Shown: positions 26,355 through 35,176 of the stretch, one piece after another
Numbering within the stretch: position 1 is the first letter of the stretch
Layout: each line of letters opens with the position of its first letter
Assembly (NCBI RefSeq): GCF_018129385.1
Contig: NZ_JAFCLN010000009.1
Span: forward strand, 62,001 to 126,000
Direction: 5' to 3'
DNA from: Bradyrhizobium lablabi
GTDB taxonomy: Bacteria > Pseudomonadota > Alphaproteobacteria > Rhizobiales > Xanthobacteraceae
Length of the DNA stretch: 64,000 bases
Notes under the pieces: generated by a model
What the model was told of the DNA's origin: nothing
The model's input: the letters and a program-made list of their open reading frames with translations, nothing else
Database searches by the model: none
Position numbers and translations under genes: made by a program

Positions 26355-27518
26355 ATGCTCTTCACCGCCGACCATGACGAACCGCGCCGCGCGTTGCAAA
26401 AATTCATCGCCGCGGAAATCAATCCGCATGTCGACGAATGGGAGAAGGCCGACATCTTCCCCGCGCATGAGCTGTTCAAGAAACTCGGCGATCTCGGTTT
26501 CCTCGGCCTCAACAAGCCGGTGGAGTTCGGAGGCCAGGGGCTCGACTACTCTTACGCGCTGATGATGGCGGAAGAACTCGGCGCCATCACTTGCGGCGGC
26601 GTGCCGATGGCGATCGGGGTGCAGACCGACATGGCAACGCCCGCGCTGGCGCGGTTCGGCTCCGACGAAGTGCGGCGCGAATTCCTGGCTCCGGCGATCT
26701 CGGGCGATCAGGTCGCCTGCATCGGCGTCTCCGAGCCGGGCGCGGGTTCCGACGTCGCCTCGATCAAGACGCAGGCGCGCGCCGATGGCGACGACTACGT
26801 CATCAACGGCGGTAAGATGTGGATCACCAACGGCACGCAGGCCGACTGGATCTGCCTGCTCGCCAATACCAGCGACGGGCCGGCTCACCGCAACAAGTCG
26901 CTGATCTGCGTGCCCATGAAGAGCAAGGGCGTGCAGATCGCCCGAAAACTCGACAAGCTCGGCATGCGCTCGTCCGACACCGCGCAGATCTATTTCGACA
27001 ATGTGCGCGTGCCCAGGCGCAACCGCATCGGCGAGGAGGGCAATGGCTTTACCTACCAGATGATCCAGTTCCAGGAAGAGCGGCTGTGGGGCGCGGCCTC
27101 CTGCCTGAAGGCGCTGGAATTCATCATCGACGAGACCATCGAGTACACCGGCAACCGCAAGGCATTTGGCGGCACCATTCTCGACAACCAGGTCGTGCAT
27201 TTCAAGCTGGCGGAGATGCAGACCGAGGTCGAGCTGCTGCGCTCGCTGATCTACCGCGCCGCCGAGGCGCTGGTCGCGGGCGAGGATGTGACGAAGCTTG
27301 CCAGCATGGCAAAACTGAAGGCCGGGCGGTTGGGGCGCGAAGTCACCGACGCCTGCCTGCAATATTGGGGCGGCATGGGGTTCATGAATGAAACGCGCGT
27401 CAGCCGCGCCTATCGCGATTTCCGCCTGACCTCGATCGGTGGTGGCGCCGACGAGGTGATGCTGATGGTGCTTTGCAAGATGATGGGTATCCTGCCGGGT
27501 GCGAAGAAGAAGCAATAG
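26355..27518 (+). CDS. Acyl-CoA dehydrogenase 2
   Basis: A 387-residue acyl-CoA dehydrogenase. The signature CIGVSEPGAGSDVASIKT is present, and the putative base is in FQEERLWGAAS (E242), again the helix-G type. SIGGGADEVMLMVLCKMMG closes the FAD domain. It differs clearly from dehydrogenase 1, so the two probably act on different acyl-CoAs rather than being a recent duplication. GAAGGA upstream serves as the ribosome site. It belongs to the block with the GST, the keto-acid cleavage enzyme and the carboxylase; the exact substrate is unknown. Confidence 0.92.
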   Translation: MLFTADHDEPRRALQKFIAAEINPHVDEWEKADIFPAHELFKKLGDLGFLGLNKPVEFGGQGLDYSYALMMAEELGAITCGGVPMAIGVQTDMATPALARFGSDEVRREFLAPAISGDQVACIGVSEPGAGSDVASIKTQARADGDDYVINGGKMWITNGTQADWICLLANTSDGPAHRNKSLICVPMKSKGVQIARKLDKLGMRSSDTAQIYFDNVRVPRRNRIGEEGNGFTYQMIQFQEERLWGAASCLKALEFIIDETIEYTGNRKAFGGTILDNQVVHFKLAEMQTEVELLRSLIYRAAEALVAGEDVTKLASMAKLKAGRLGREVTDACLQYWGGMGFMNETRVSRAYRDFRLTSIGGGADEVMLMVLCKMMGILPGAKKKQ

Positions 27519-27526
27519 TGGTTGAT

Positions 27527-27633
27527 CCTCATCCTGAGGAGCGGCCTCTTGGCCGCGTCTCGAAGGATGAAGGCCGATGGTGCCTGCGGCCATCCTTCGA
27601 GACGCACGCTAACGCGTGCTCCTCAGGATGAGG
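27527..27633. repeat. Palindromic repeat family C, copy 2
   Basis: CCTCATCCTGAGGAGC at the left, GCTCCTCAGGATGAGG at the right, inner arms CGTCTCGAAGGATG and CATCCTTCGAGACG. It begins 8 bp after the dehydrogenase stop codon. Confidence 0.88.
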
Positions 27634-27666
27634 TTGGTGGGTGCGGAAAGAAAAGGGAAACGCCTG

Positions 27667-28323
27667 ATGATCACGCTGTATCACTGCGACGCCGCGCGCT
27701 CGTTCCGTCCGCTCTGGATGCTGGAAGAGCTCGGGCTGCCGTATGAGCTGAAGATGCTGCCGTTTCCGCCGCGGGTGTTCGCGAAGGAGTATCTCGCCCT
27801 CAATCCGCTCGGCACCATTCCGTTCATGATCGACGGCGAGACCAGGATGACGGAGTCATCCGGCATCTGCTATTACCTCGGCACCAAATACGGCCCGACG
27901 CCGCTGATCGTCGGGCAGGACGAGGCCGCCTATGGCGCGTTTCTCAACTGGATGTATTTTTCCGATGCGACGCTGACCTTTCCGCAGACGCTGGTGCTCC
28001 GCTACAGCCAGCTCGAGCCGGAGGAGCGCCGCAACCCGCAGGTCGCCAGCGATTACGCAAAATGGTTCCTCGGCCGCTTGCGGGCGGTGGAAGCCGCGAC
28101 CGCGGGTTCCGAGACGCTGTGCGCCGGCCGCTTCACCGCCGCCGACATCGTCATTGGCTACGCCTTGCGGCTTGCCGAAAACATTGGCCTGGCAAAGGAT
28201 TTCGGGCCGAATGTTGCGGCCTATTGGGCCCGGCTACAGCAGCGCGACGGTTTCAAGCGGGCGGTCGCCGCTGAGCGCAAGGCCGGCGTCGAGCAGAATG
28301 TCGCGCCGCGCGTCCGGGCGTGA
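27667..28323 (+). CDS. Glutathione S-transferase family protein
   Basis: A 218-residue GST. The thioredoxin-fold N-terminal domain (1-80) starts MITLYHCDAARSFRPLWMLE, with the cis-proline region GTIPFMIDGE and the glutathione-contact ES in MTESSGICYYL. The helical C-terminal domain contains GRFTAADIVIGYAL, the usual N-capping box. The start is the ATG at 27667 behind AAAGGGAAA. It may detoxify or isomerise a pathway intermediate with glutathione. Its position after two acyl-CoA dehydrogenases suggests a catabolic role, but this is not shown. Confidence 0.87.
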   Translation: MITLYHCDAARSFRPLWMLEELGLPYELKMLPFPPRVFAKEYLALNPLGTIPFMIDGETRMTESSGICYYLGTKYGPTPLIVGQDEAAYGAFLNWMYFSDATLTFPQTLVLRYSQLEPEERRNPQVASDYAKWFLGRLRAVEAATAGSETLCAGRFTAADIVIGYALRLAENIGLAKDFGPNVAAYWARLQQRDGFKRAVAAERKAGVEQNVAPRVRA

Positions 28324-28441
28324 TTTATCGCGCTCTGGCATACCTCGAAATGGGCTTTTGCCGTCCGTGACAGACCCCGATTTTGCGCTATGGTGACCTC
28401 GTCGCAGCGGCCAGAAAAGAGCCGCGCGGGAGGGACGAACC

Positions 28442-29260
28442 ATGGACGCGAAGACGAGCGAATCCGGCCATTTGATGCTGATCACGCCCGAGCGGGTGTT
28501 TTACGCCGGGCTGCTCGGACGTCCGCGCGAGCGCTGCCAGGGCGCATTCAACATCTATGTCTCGGTCAAGGGCGGGCTGTGGCTCACCACTTCGGAAAGC
28601 GGAGACCGCCATGGCGAGCTGCTGCCTGTCATGCCGAATGTCCGGCACACCATCGCCAGCGATCATCGTTCCGCGATCTGCGTGGTGATCGAGCCCGAAA
28701 GCGTTCAAGCCGGCACGTTCGAGGAACTGGCAAAGCGATTGTCGGGACCGGAAGCGGATATCTTCGCCGCACGCATTCGCGCCGCCTACACGCTGCTCCG
28801 CGAGCGCCAATATGGCGACGATATCACCAGCGCCGAATTCGACGTCATGTGCCTCGGCGAAGCCTTGCCGCGCCGCGCGCTCGATCCGCGCGTGGCCCGC
28901 GCGATCGTGCAGATCGGCCGATTTTCGGGCGAGCCGGTCACGGCGGCAAGCTGCGCGACGGAAGCAGGGCTCTCGTCCTCGCGCTTCCTGCATCTGTTCA
29001 AGGAAGAGACCGGCATCTCCTTCCGCTCGTTCCGCGCCTGGAAGCGGGCGCGGCATCTCCTGCACTACGCCAACCAGGACATCAACCTGGCGCATCTGGC
29101 GCAGGACATCGGCTATCCCGACTCCACCCATTTCAGCCACTCGATCCGCCGCTTCTACGGCTTGAAGCCGCGCGCGATCTTTTCCGGCTCGCGGGATCTG
29201 GCGATCTACCGCAGCATGCGCACATCAGGCGATAGCGCGTTGACGCAAGAAGCCAGTTGA
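28442..29260 (+). CDS. AraC family transcriptional regulator
   Basis: A 272-residue regulator. The C-terminal pair of helix-turn-helix motifs (about 165-260) includes SSSRFLHLFKEETGISFRSF and LAHLAQDIGYPDSTHFSHSI, followed by FYGLKPRAIF. The N-terminal part is a divergent cupin-like sensor (about 15-110). GGGAGG precedes the ATG. AraC proteins usually activate adjacent operons on sensing a substrate. It sits inside the acyl-CoA block, 98 bp before the keto-acid cleavage gene, and is probably the pathway regulator. No operator could be identified. Confidence 0.87.
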   Translation: MDAKTSESGHLMLITPERVFYAGLLGRPRERCQGAFNIYVSVKGGLWLTTSESGDRHGELLPVMPNVRHTIASDHRSAICVVIEPESVQAGTFEELAKRLSGPEADIFAARIRAAYTLLRERQYGDDITSAEFDVMCLGEALPRRALDPRVARAIVQIGRFSGEPVTAASCATEAGLSSSRFLHLFKEETGISFRSFRAWKRARHLLHYANQDINLAHLAQDIGYPDSTHFSHSIRRFYGLKPRAIFSGSRDLAIYRSMRTSGDSALTQEAS

Positions 29261-29293
29261 GGCGCAACGCACACTCGCGCGATCGAAAGCTTC

Positions 29294-29340
29294 GCGTGAT
29301 CCGGAAAAGTGGGTACCGGTTTTCCGAACAAGATCATGCG
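29294..29340. repeat. Palindromic repeat family E, copy 1
   Basis: Begins GCGTGATCCGGAAAAGTGGG and ends CGAACAAGATCATGCG, with ACCGGTTTTCC in between. It lies between the AraC gene and the keto-acid cleavage gene. Other copies are at 40038, 45405, 50681 and partly at 49270 and 60920. Confidence 0.8.
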
Positions 29341-29358
29341 CAGAAATGAAAGCCCTCC

Positions 29359-30225
29359 ATGAGCGACAAGGCCGTCATCACCTGCGCGCTGAACGGCGTG
29401 CTGACTGACCCGAAACAGCACAACGTTCCCGTTACCCCTGAGCAGATGGCGCGCGAGGCAAAAGCCGCGTTCGATGCCGGCGCCAGCGTGATGCATGTCC
29501 ATCTGCGCCAGCAGGCGCCGGGCAAGGGACATCTGCCGTCGTGGGAGGTTGCGGTCAGCAAGGAAATCCAGCAGGCGATCCGCGAAGCCTGTCCGGGCGT
29601 GATCATCAACCACACCACCGGGACATCAGGGCCGCATTACGAAGGTCCGCTCGCCTGCGTGCGCGAGACAAAGCCCGAGATCGCCGCCTGCAACGCCGGC
29701 TCGCTCAATTATCTCAAGGTGAAGGCCGACAACACCTGGGCCTGGCCGCCGATGATGTTCGACAATTCGGTCGAGAAGGTGCAGGACTTTCTCGACGCCA
29801 TGAAGGACGCCGGCACCATTCCGGAGTTCGAATGCTTTGACGTCGGCATCGTGCGCTCGGTCGGGATGTATGTGCAGACCGGCATGTATTCGGGGCCGCT
29901 GGAATACAATTTCGTGATGGGCGTCGCCTCCGGCATGCCGGCCGATCCCGATTTGCTGCCGATCCTCATCAAGCTCAAGCGGCCCGAAGGGCGCTTCCAG
30001 GTCACCGCGATCGGCCGCGGCGAAATCTGGCCGCTGCATCAGCGCTGCGCCGATCTCGGCGGCCATCTGCGCACCGGACTTGAAGATACGTTCTATCTCG
30101 GCGACGGCCGAAAGGTGACCTCCAACGGCCAGTTGATCGAGGCCATCGCGACTTGCGCCCGCAACGCCGGCCGTTCAATTGCATCGCCGGCCGAAGCGCG
30201 GCAGATTTTTGGGACCAGGCATTGA
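29359..30225 (+). CDS. Beta-keto acid cleavage enzyme (BKACE / DUF849)
   Basis: A 288-residue TIM-barrel enzyme. The zinc-binding MHVHLRQ (H46, H48), VIINHTTGT and EFECFDVG are family motifs. BKACE enzymes, named after 3-keto-5-aminohexanoate cleavage enzyme, condense a beta-keto acid with acetyl-CoA to give acetoacetate plus a shorter acyl-CoA. The side-chain specificity is set by residues I cannot assign. The gene lies between the AraC regulator and the carboxylase beta subunit, so its acyl-CoA or acetoacetate product probably feeds the neighbouring enzymes. Confidence 0.88.
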   Translation: MSDKAVITCALNGVLTDPKQHNVPVTPEQMAREAKAAFDAGASVMHVHLRQQAPGKGHLPSWEVAVSKEIQQAIREACPGVIINHTTGTSGPHYEGPLACVRETKPEIAACNAGSLNYLKVKADNTWAWPPMMFDNSVEKVQDFLDAMKDAGTIPEFECFDVGIVRSVGMYVQTGMYSGPLEYNFVMGVASGMPADPDLLPILIKLKRPEGRFQVTAIGRGEIWPLHQRCADLGGHLRTGLEDTFYLGDGRKVTSNGQLIEAIATCARNAGRSIASPAEARQIFGTRH

Positions 30226-30235
30226 CCCGTCCTAC

Positions 30236-30363
30236 CGTCATTGCGAGCGAAGCGAAGCAATCCAGCTTCCTTTGCCGCCGCGACAAGAAAGCTGGATTGC
30301 TTCGTCGCGGAGCCTGTCATCGGGCGGCGCGTTGCGCCGACCCGGTGGCTCCTCGCAATGACG
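30236..30363. repeat. Palindromic repeat family A, copy 2
   Basis: CGTCATTGCGAGCGAAGCGA at the left, GCTCCTCGCAATGACG at the right, inner arms GCAATCCAGCTT / AAGCTGGATTGC. About 40 bp of extra sequence interrupts the right arm (30318-30350), so it is longer than copy 1. Confidence 0.85.
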
Positions 30364-30389
30364 GTGGTGCGGGACGAGGGCACTAATCC

Positions 30390-32006
30390 ATGGCCATCAT
30401 CGAAAACACCATCGCCACCGGCAGCGCGGCCTACAAGGCCAATCGCGACGGCATGCTGGCGCTGATCGCGCGGCTGCGCATGCTGGAAGAGCGCACCCGC
30501 GCCGCCTCGGCCGCGGCCAAGGACCGTTTTCACAAGCGCGGGCAATTGCTGCCGCGCGAGCGCGTCGCGCTGGTGCTCGATCCCGGCTCGCCGTTCCTCG
30601 AATTGATGACGCTGGCCGGCTACATGTTCGACGTGCCGGATGCCGACAAGAGCATTCCGGGCGGCGGCGGAATCGCCGGCATAGGCTTTGTCGCCGGCAT
30701 CCGCTGCATGGTCAGCGCCAACGATGCCGGCATCGATGCCGGCGCGCTACAACCCTACGGCCTCGACAAGACGCTGCGGGTGCAGGAACTGGCGCTGGAG
30801 AACAAGCTGCCTTACGTGCAACTGGTCGAAAGCGCCGGCGCCAATCTCTTGCGCTACCGCGTCGAGGATTTTATCAGGGGCGGCAACATCTTTCGTAATC
30901 TGGCACGGCTGTCGGCGGCGGGTTTGCCTGTCGTGACGGTGACGCACGGCTCATCCACCGCGGGCGGGGCGTATCAGACGGGCCTGTCCGATTACATCGT
31001 GATGGTGCGCGGACGTACCCGTGCATTCCTGGCCGGGCCGCCGTTGCTGAAAGCCGCCACCGGCGAGATCGCAACCGAGGAAGAGCTCGGCGGCGCCGAG
31101 ATGCACACCTCGATCTCCGGCCTCGGCGACTACCTCGCCGAGGACGACCGCGATGCGCTGCGGATCGCGCGCGACATCATGGTCAATATGGAATGGGACC
31201 GGCCAAAGGCGGAGCAGGGCAATTTTCGCCCGCCGCGCTATGACGCGGAAGAGCTGCTCGGCATCATGCCGATGGACCACAAGCGTCCCGTCGATATGCG
31301 CCAGGCGATCGCGCGCTTCGTGGACGATTCCGATTTTCTGGAGTTCAGTCCCAATTACGGCCCGGCCACGGTCTGCGGCCACGCCCGCATCGAAGGGCAG
31401 GCGATCGGCATCATCACCAATAACGGTCCGCTCGACGTTCCCGGCGCCAACAAGGCGACCCACTTCATCCAGGCCTGCTGCCAGTCGCGCACGCCGCTGC
31501 TCTACATGAACAACACCACCGGCTACATGGTCGGCAAGGCCTATGAAGAGGCCGGCATGATCAAGCACGGCTCGAAAATGATTCAGGCGGTGACGTCGGC
31601 GACCGTGCCGCAGATCACGATCTATTGCGGCGCGTCGTTCGGCGCCGGCAATTACGGCATGTGCGGCCGCGGCTTTCACCCGCGCTTCTGTTTTTCATGG
31701 CCCAACGCGAAGACCGCGGTGATGGGCGGCGAGCAGGCGGCCGAGACCATGGCGATCGTGACGGAAGCCGCCGCCGCGCGACGCGGCAAGCCGATCGAGA
31801 AGGAAAAGCTGGAGGCGATGAAGGCGCAGATATCGGGCGTGTTCGAGGGCCAGATGGACGTGTTCGCCACCAGCGCGCGCGTGCTCGATGACGGCGTGAT
31901 CGATCCGCGCGACACCCGCGCCGTGCTCTCCGAGGTGCTGGCAATCTGCCGGGAGGCCGAGGCGCGCAATCCGCAGCGCATGCAGTTCTCGGTGGCGCGG
32001 CCATGA
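30390..32006 (+). CDS. Acyl-CoA carboxylase, carboxyltransferase (beta) subunit
   Basis: A 538-residue carboxyltransferase with N- and C-terminal crotonase-like halves. GGGIAGIGFVAGIRCMV and the oxyanion stretches THGSSTAGGAYQ and CGASFGAGNYGMCGRGF are typical of methylcrotonyl-, geranyl- and propionyl-CoA carboxylase beta subunits. It transfers carboxyl from biotin to an acyl-CoA. The overall pattern is closest to methylcrotonyl-CoA carboxylase, but the hydratase and HMG-CoA lyase of leucine catabolism are not nearby, so specificity is open. It ends overlapping an ATGA that could couple translation to bioB. Confidence 0.9.
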   Translation: MAIIENTIATGSAAYKANRDGMLALIARLRMLEERTRAASAAAKDRFHKRGQLLPRERVALVLDPGSPFLELMTLAGYMFDVPDADKSIPGGGGIAGIGFVAGIRCMVSANDAGIDAGALQPYGLDKTLRVQELALENKLPYVQLVESAGANLLRYRVEDFIRGGNIFRNLARLSAAGLPVVTVTHGSSTAGGAYQTGLSDYIVMVRGRTRAFLAGPPLLKAATGEIATEEELGGAEMHTSISGLGDYLAEDDRDALRIARDIMVNMEWDRPKAEQGNFRPPRYDAEELLGIMPMDHKRPVDMRQAIARFVDDSDFLEFSPNYGPATVCGHARIEGQAIGIITNNGPLDVPGANKATHFIQACCQSRTPLLYMNNTTGYMVGKAYEEAGMIKHGSKMIQAVTSATVPQITIYCGASFGAGNYGMCGRGFHPRFCFSWPNAKTAVMGGEQAAETMAIVTEAAAARRGKPIEKEKLEAMKAQISGVFEGQMDVFATSARVLDDGVIDPRDTRAVLSEVLAICREAEARNPQRMQFSVARP

Positions 32007-32092
32007 AAGGTGATTTGCAGAGCAGGCGTTCCTGTGCTTCACAGCGGCCCCTCCCTCCCGCGCCGGCCGGCCGCGAAGCAAACGAGCATCCG

Positions 32093-33121
32093 ATGACTCT
32101 GCATGATCATACCGCAACCGAATCCGATACCTTGCGAACCGACTGGACGCGAAGCGAGATCGCGACACTGTTCGACCTGCCGTTCCTCGAACTGATGTGG
32201 CGAGCGCAAGAGACCCACCGGAAATGGCATGCGGCGGGCGAGGTTCAGCTCTGCACGCTGCTGTCGGTCAAGACCGGCGGCTGCCCCGAGGATTGCGGCT
32301 ACTGCTCGCAATCGGTCCATCACAAGTCGGGTCTCAATGCCGGCAAGCTGATGGATGTCGCCGACGTGCTGAGCGCGGCGGCAGAAGCGAGGGCGGCCGG
32401 CAGCCAGCGCTTCTGCATGGGCGCGGCCTGGCGCGAGCCCAAGGATCGCGACATGGACAAGGTGGTCGAGATGGTCAGGGGCGTTCGCGCGCTCGGGCTC
32501 GAAACCTGCATGACGCTCGGCATGCTGACCGACGACCAGACGCGCCGGCTGAAGGAAGCCGGGCTTGATTATTACAATCACAACATCGACACCAGTCCCG
32601 AGAACTACGGCAACGTCATCTCGACGCGGACGTTCCAGGACCGGCTGGATACGCTGGAGCGGGTGCGCGCGTCGGGAATCTCCGTATGCTGCGGCGGCAT
32701 CGTCGGCATGGGCGAGAGCCGCGCCGATCGCGTCGGCTTCATCCACGCGCTCGCGACGCTGCCGCAACACCCTGAGAGCGTGCCGGTCAATGCGCTGGTG
32801 CCGATCAAGGGTACCGTGCTCGGCGACCGCGTGCAGGCGGCAGCCGAGGCGCGGATCGACGATATCGAATTTGTGCGGACGGTCGCAGTGGCGCGGATCA
32901 CGATGCCGCGCTCCATGGTTCGCCTGTCGGCCGGGCGCGAGAGCATGTCCGCCTCGACGCAGGCGCTGTGCTTCATGGCGGGCGCCAATTCGATTTTCAC
33001 GGGCGATCGCCTGCTGACATCAGGCAATGCCGGCGCGGCCGCGGATGCCCGCCTGTTTGCGCAACTCGGGCTTGTCCCGCTCGCAGGCGAAGAGCCGGCG
33101 CGCACGGCCAAGGCAGGGTAG
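32093..33121 (+). CDS. bioB: Biotin synthase BioB
   Basis: A 342-residue radical-SAM enzyme. The [4Fe-4S]/SAM motif is CPEDCGYC, and HKSGL, YNHNIDTSPENY and CCGGIVGMGE are standard BioB stretches. It inserts sulfur into dethiobiotin, the last step of biotin formation. The ATG at 32093 gives the family's normal length. An in-frame ATG at 32003 overlaps the previous stop codon (ATGA) and would add 30 atypical residues, yet could allow coupling. The gene stands between the two subunits of a biotin-dependent carboxylase, so cofactor and enzyme are made together. No other bio gene is in the window. Confidence 0.93.
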   Translation: MTLHDHTATESDTLRTDWTRSEIATLFDLPFLELMWRAQETHRKWHAAGEVQLCTLLSVKTGGCPEDCGYCSQSVHHKSGLNAGKLMDVADVLSAAAEARAAGSQRFCMGAAWREPKDRDMDKVVEMVRGVRALGLETCMTLGMLTDDQTRRLKEAGLDYYNHNIDTSPENYGNVISTRTFQDRLDTLERVRASGISVCCGGIVGMGESRADRVGFIHALATLPQHPESVPVNALVPIKGTVLGDRVQAAAEARIDDIEFVRTVAVARITMPRSMVRLSAGRESMSASTQALCFMAGANSIFTGDRLLTSGNAGAAADARLFAQLGLVPLAGEEPARTAKAG

Positions 33122-33127
33122 GTCTGG

Positions 33128-35098
33128 ATGGGGGCGAGACGGACATCGTTTTTCAAGATCCTGATCGCCAACCGTGGCGAGATCGCGCTGCGCATCATGC
33201 GCACCGCGCGGCGGCTCGGCTATGGCGTCGTCGCCGTCTATTCGGATGCCGACCGCGAGAGCTTGCATGTGCGCGAGGCCGATACCGCCGTTCACATCGG
33301 CGAGGCGCTGCCGGCGCAATCCTATCTCCGCATCGATGCGATCATTGCGGCGGCAAAGGCCAGCGGCGCCAGTGCGGTGCATCCCGGCTACGGTTTTCTC
33401 GCCGAGAACGAGGATTTTGCAAAAGCCTGCCGCGATGCCGGTCTCGTCTTCATCGGGCCTTCTCCTGAAGCGATCAAGGCGATGGGCCACAAGGCCGGCG
33501 CCAAGGCGATCATGCAGAAGGCCGGCGTGCCGGTCGTGCCCGGCTATCAGGGCGCCGACCAGAGCGACGCCGCGATGCTGGCGGAAGCGAAGAAGATCGG
33601 TTTTCCCGTGATGATCAAGGCGGTCGCCGGCGGCGGCGGCCGCGGCATGCGGCTCGTTCACGAGGCTGCGGCTCTTCCCGACGCGCTGCGCAGCGCGCGC
33701 TCGGAAGCGCAGGGCGCGTTTGGCGACGCCACCGTCATCCTTGAACGAGCTATCGTGAATCCTCGCCACATTGAAATCCAGGTGTTCGGCGACCGTTACG
33801 GCAACGCCATCCATCTCGGCGAGCGCGATTGCTCGGTACAGCGGCGGCATCAGAAGCTGATCGAGGAAGCTCCGTCGCCGGCGGTGTCGCCGGAACTGCG
33901 CGCGCGGATGGGGGCGGTGGCCGTGGAGGCGGTGAAGGCGATTGGCTATGAAGGCGCCGGCACGCTCGAATTCCTGCTCGACGGCAGCGGCCAGTTCTAT
34001 TTCATGGAAATGAACACGCGCCTTCAGGTCGAGCATCCCGTGACGGAAGCGATCACCGGGCTCGATCTGGTCGAGCTGCAACTGCGCATCGCCAGCGGAG
34101 AGCCGCTTGGGCTGAAGCAGGACGACATCACATTCTCCGGCCATGCCATCGAGGTCCGGCTCTGCTCGGAGGACGCGAGCCATGATTTTATGCCGCAATC
34201 CGGCACCATGGCGCTGTGGCGGATGCCGGAGGGAGTTCGCGTCGAGCACGCATTGCAATCCGGTTCCGAAATTCCGCCGTTCTACGATTCGATGATTGCG
34301 AAGATCATCAGCCACGGTGCCAGCCGCGATGAGGCGCGTGGCCGGTTGATTTGCGGGCTTGAGCAAACGGTTGCGTTCGGCGTCACCACCAATCAGGGAT
34401 TTCTGATCGATTGCCTGCGCCATCCTGTCTTTGCGAAGGGGGAGGCGACGACGGCCTTCATCGCAGAGAACAGCGACAAGCTGCTGGCGCCGCGTGCCAA
34501 TCAGAACGCGGAAGTCGCGCTGGCGGCGCTGCTGCTCTACGTGACCAATCCACATTCGCCGCCATGGCGCGCCGGCCGCTCGCTCGCCGCAACATTTCCG
34601 CTGGCGCTTCGTGTCGATCTTGGCGGGCATATCCATGAGATCGAGATCGTGCGCGAGCGCGACGGCACCTATGTCACGGGCCGCAACGGCGACGAGCGCC
34701 GTTTCGAGATCGAGGAACTTGGCCGCGACACCATCCGCTTCCGCAGCAATGGCCTGATAGAGAGCGCAAGGTTTCTGCGGCAGGACAATCGGCTGTATGT
34801 CCTCCACACGGGCCTAACGCTTTCCGTCCGCGATCTGACGCTCGCGCCGCCGGAGACTGCGGCAGCCGCTGGTGGCGACGGCAAGGTTCGCGCCGCAATG
34901 AACGGCCGCGTCGTCGCGGTGCTGGTCAAGCCGGGCGAGAAGGTCGCGGCCGGCCAGCCGGTGATGATGCTGGAGGCGATGAAGATGGAGCACGTCCACA
35001 CGGCCGGTGTCGCGGGCACGGTTTCCGCCATCGATGTTTCGGAGGGCGAGCAGGTGACGACCGGCAAAATCGTGGTCGAGATCGAGGCGGCGGCCTGA
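33128..35098 (+). CDS. Acyl-CoA carboxylase, biotin carboxylase/BCCP (alpha) subunit
   Basis: A 656-residue subunit. The biotin carboxylase domain (about 1-450) starts ILIANRGEIALRIMRTAR and contains the ATP-grasp loop KAVAGGGGRGMRLV and EMNTRLQVEHPVTE. A linker domain follows, then a C-terminal biotinyl domain with the biotinylation motif LEAMKMEH. It carboxylates its own biotin with bicarbonate and ATP and hands it to the subunit encoded at 30390. GGTAGG lies before the ATG, 6 bp after the bioB stop. The single-chain BC-BCCP design is that of methylcrotonyl/propionyl-type carboxylases. Confidence 0.92.
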   Translation: MGARRTSFFKILIANRGEIALRIMRTARRLGYGVVAVYSDADRESLHVREADTAVHIGEALPAQSYLRIDAIIAAAKASGASAVHPGYGFLAENEDFAKACRDAGLVFIGPSPEAIKAMGHKAGAKAIMQKAGVPVVPGYQGADQSDAAMLAEAKKIGFPVMIKAVAGGGGRGMRLVHEAAALPDALRSARSEAQGAFGDATVILERAIVNPRHIEIQVFGDRYGNAIHLGERDCSVQRRHQKLIEEAPSPAVSPELRARMGAVAVEAVKAIGYEGAGTLEFLLDGSGQFYFMEMNTRLQVEHPVTEAITGLDLVELQLRIASGEPLGLKQDDITFSGHAIEVRLCSEDASHDFMPQSGTMALWRMPEGVRVEHALQSGSEIPPFYDSMIAKIISHGASRDEARGRLICGLEQTVAFGVTTNQGFLIDCLRHPVFAKGEATTAFIAENSDKLLAPRANQNAEVALAALLLYVTNPHSPPWRAGRSLAATFPLALRVDLGGHIHEIEIVRERDGTYVTGRNGDERRFEIEELGRDTIRFRSNGLIESARFLRQDNRLYVLHTGLTLSVRDLTLAPPETAAAAGGDGKVRAAMNGRVVAVLVKPGEKVAAGQPVMMLEAMKMEHVHTAGVAGTVSAIDVSEGEQVTTGKIVVEIEAAA

Positions 35099-35176
35099 TT
35101 GCCGTTCCGGCGGGTTCATCCTCCGGTCAATAACGGCGCGTAAGCATCCTGCTTGCCTCACCCTTGGGAGCCCCGC

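Noticed and set aside
20951..30363. Palindromic repeats considered as a CRISPR array or attachment sites
   Set aside because: Copies are far apart, lack regular spacers, and no cas or integrase gene is present.
30390..35098. Complete leucine catabolism (liu) operon
   Set aside because: The methylglutaconyl-CoA hydratase and HMG-CoA lyase are absent, so the carboxylase was left without a specific substrate.
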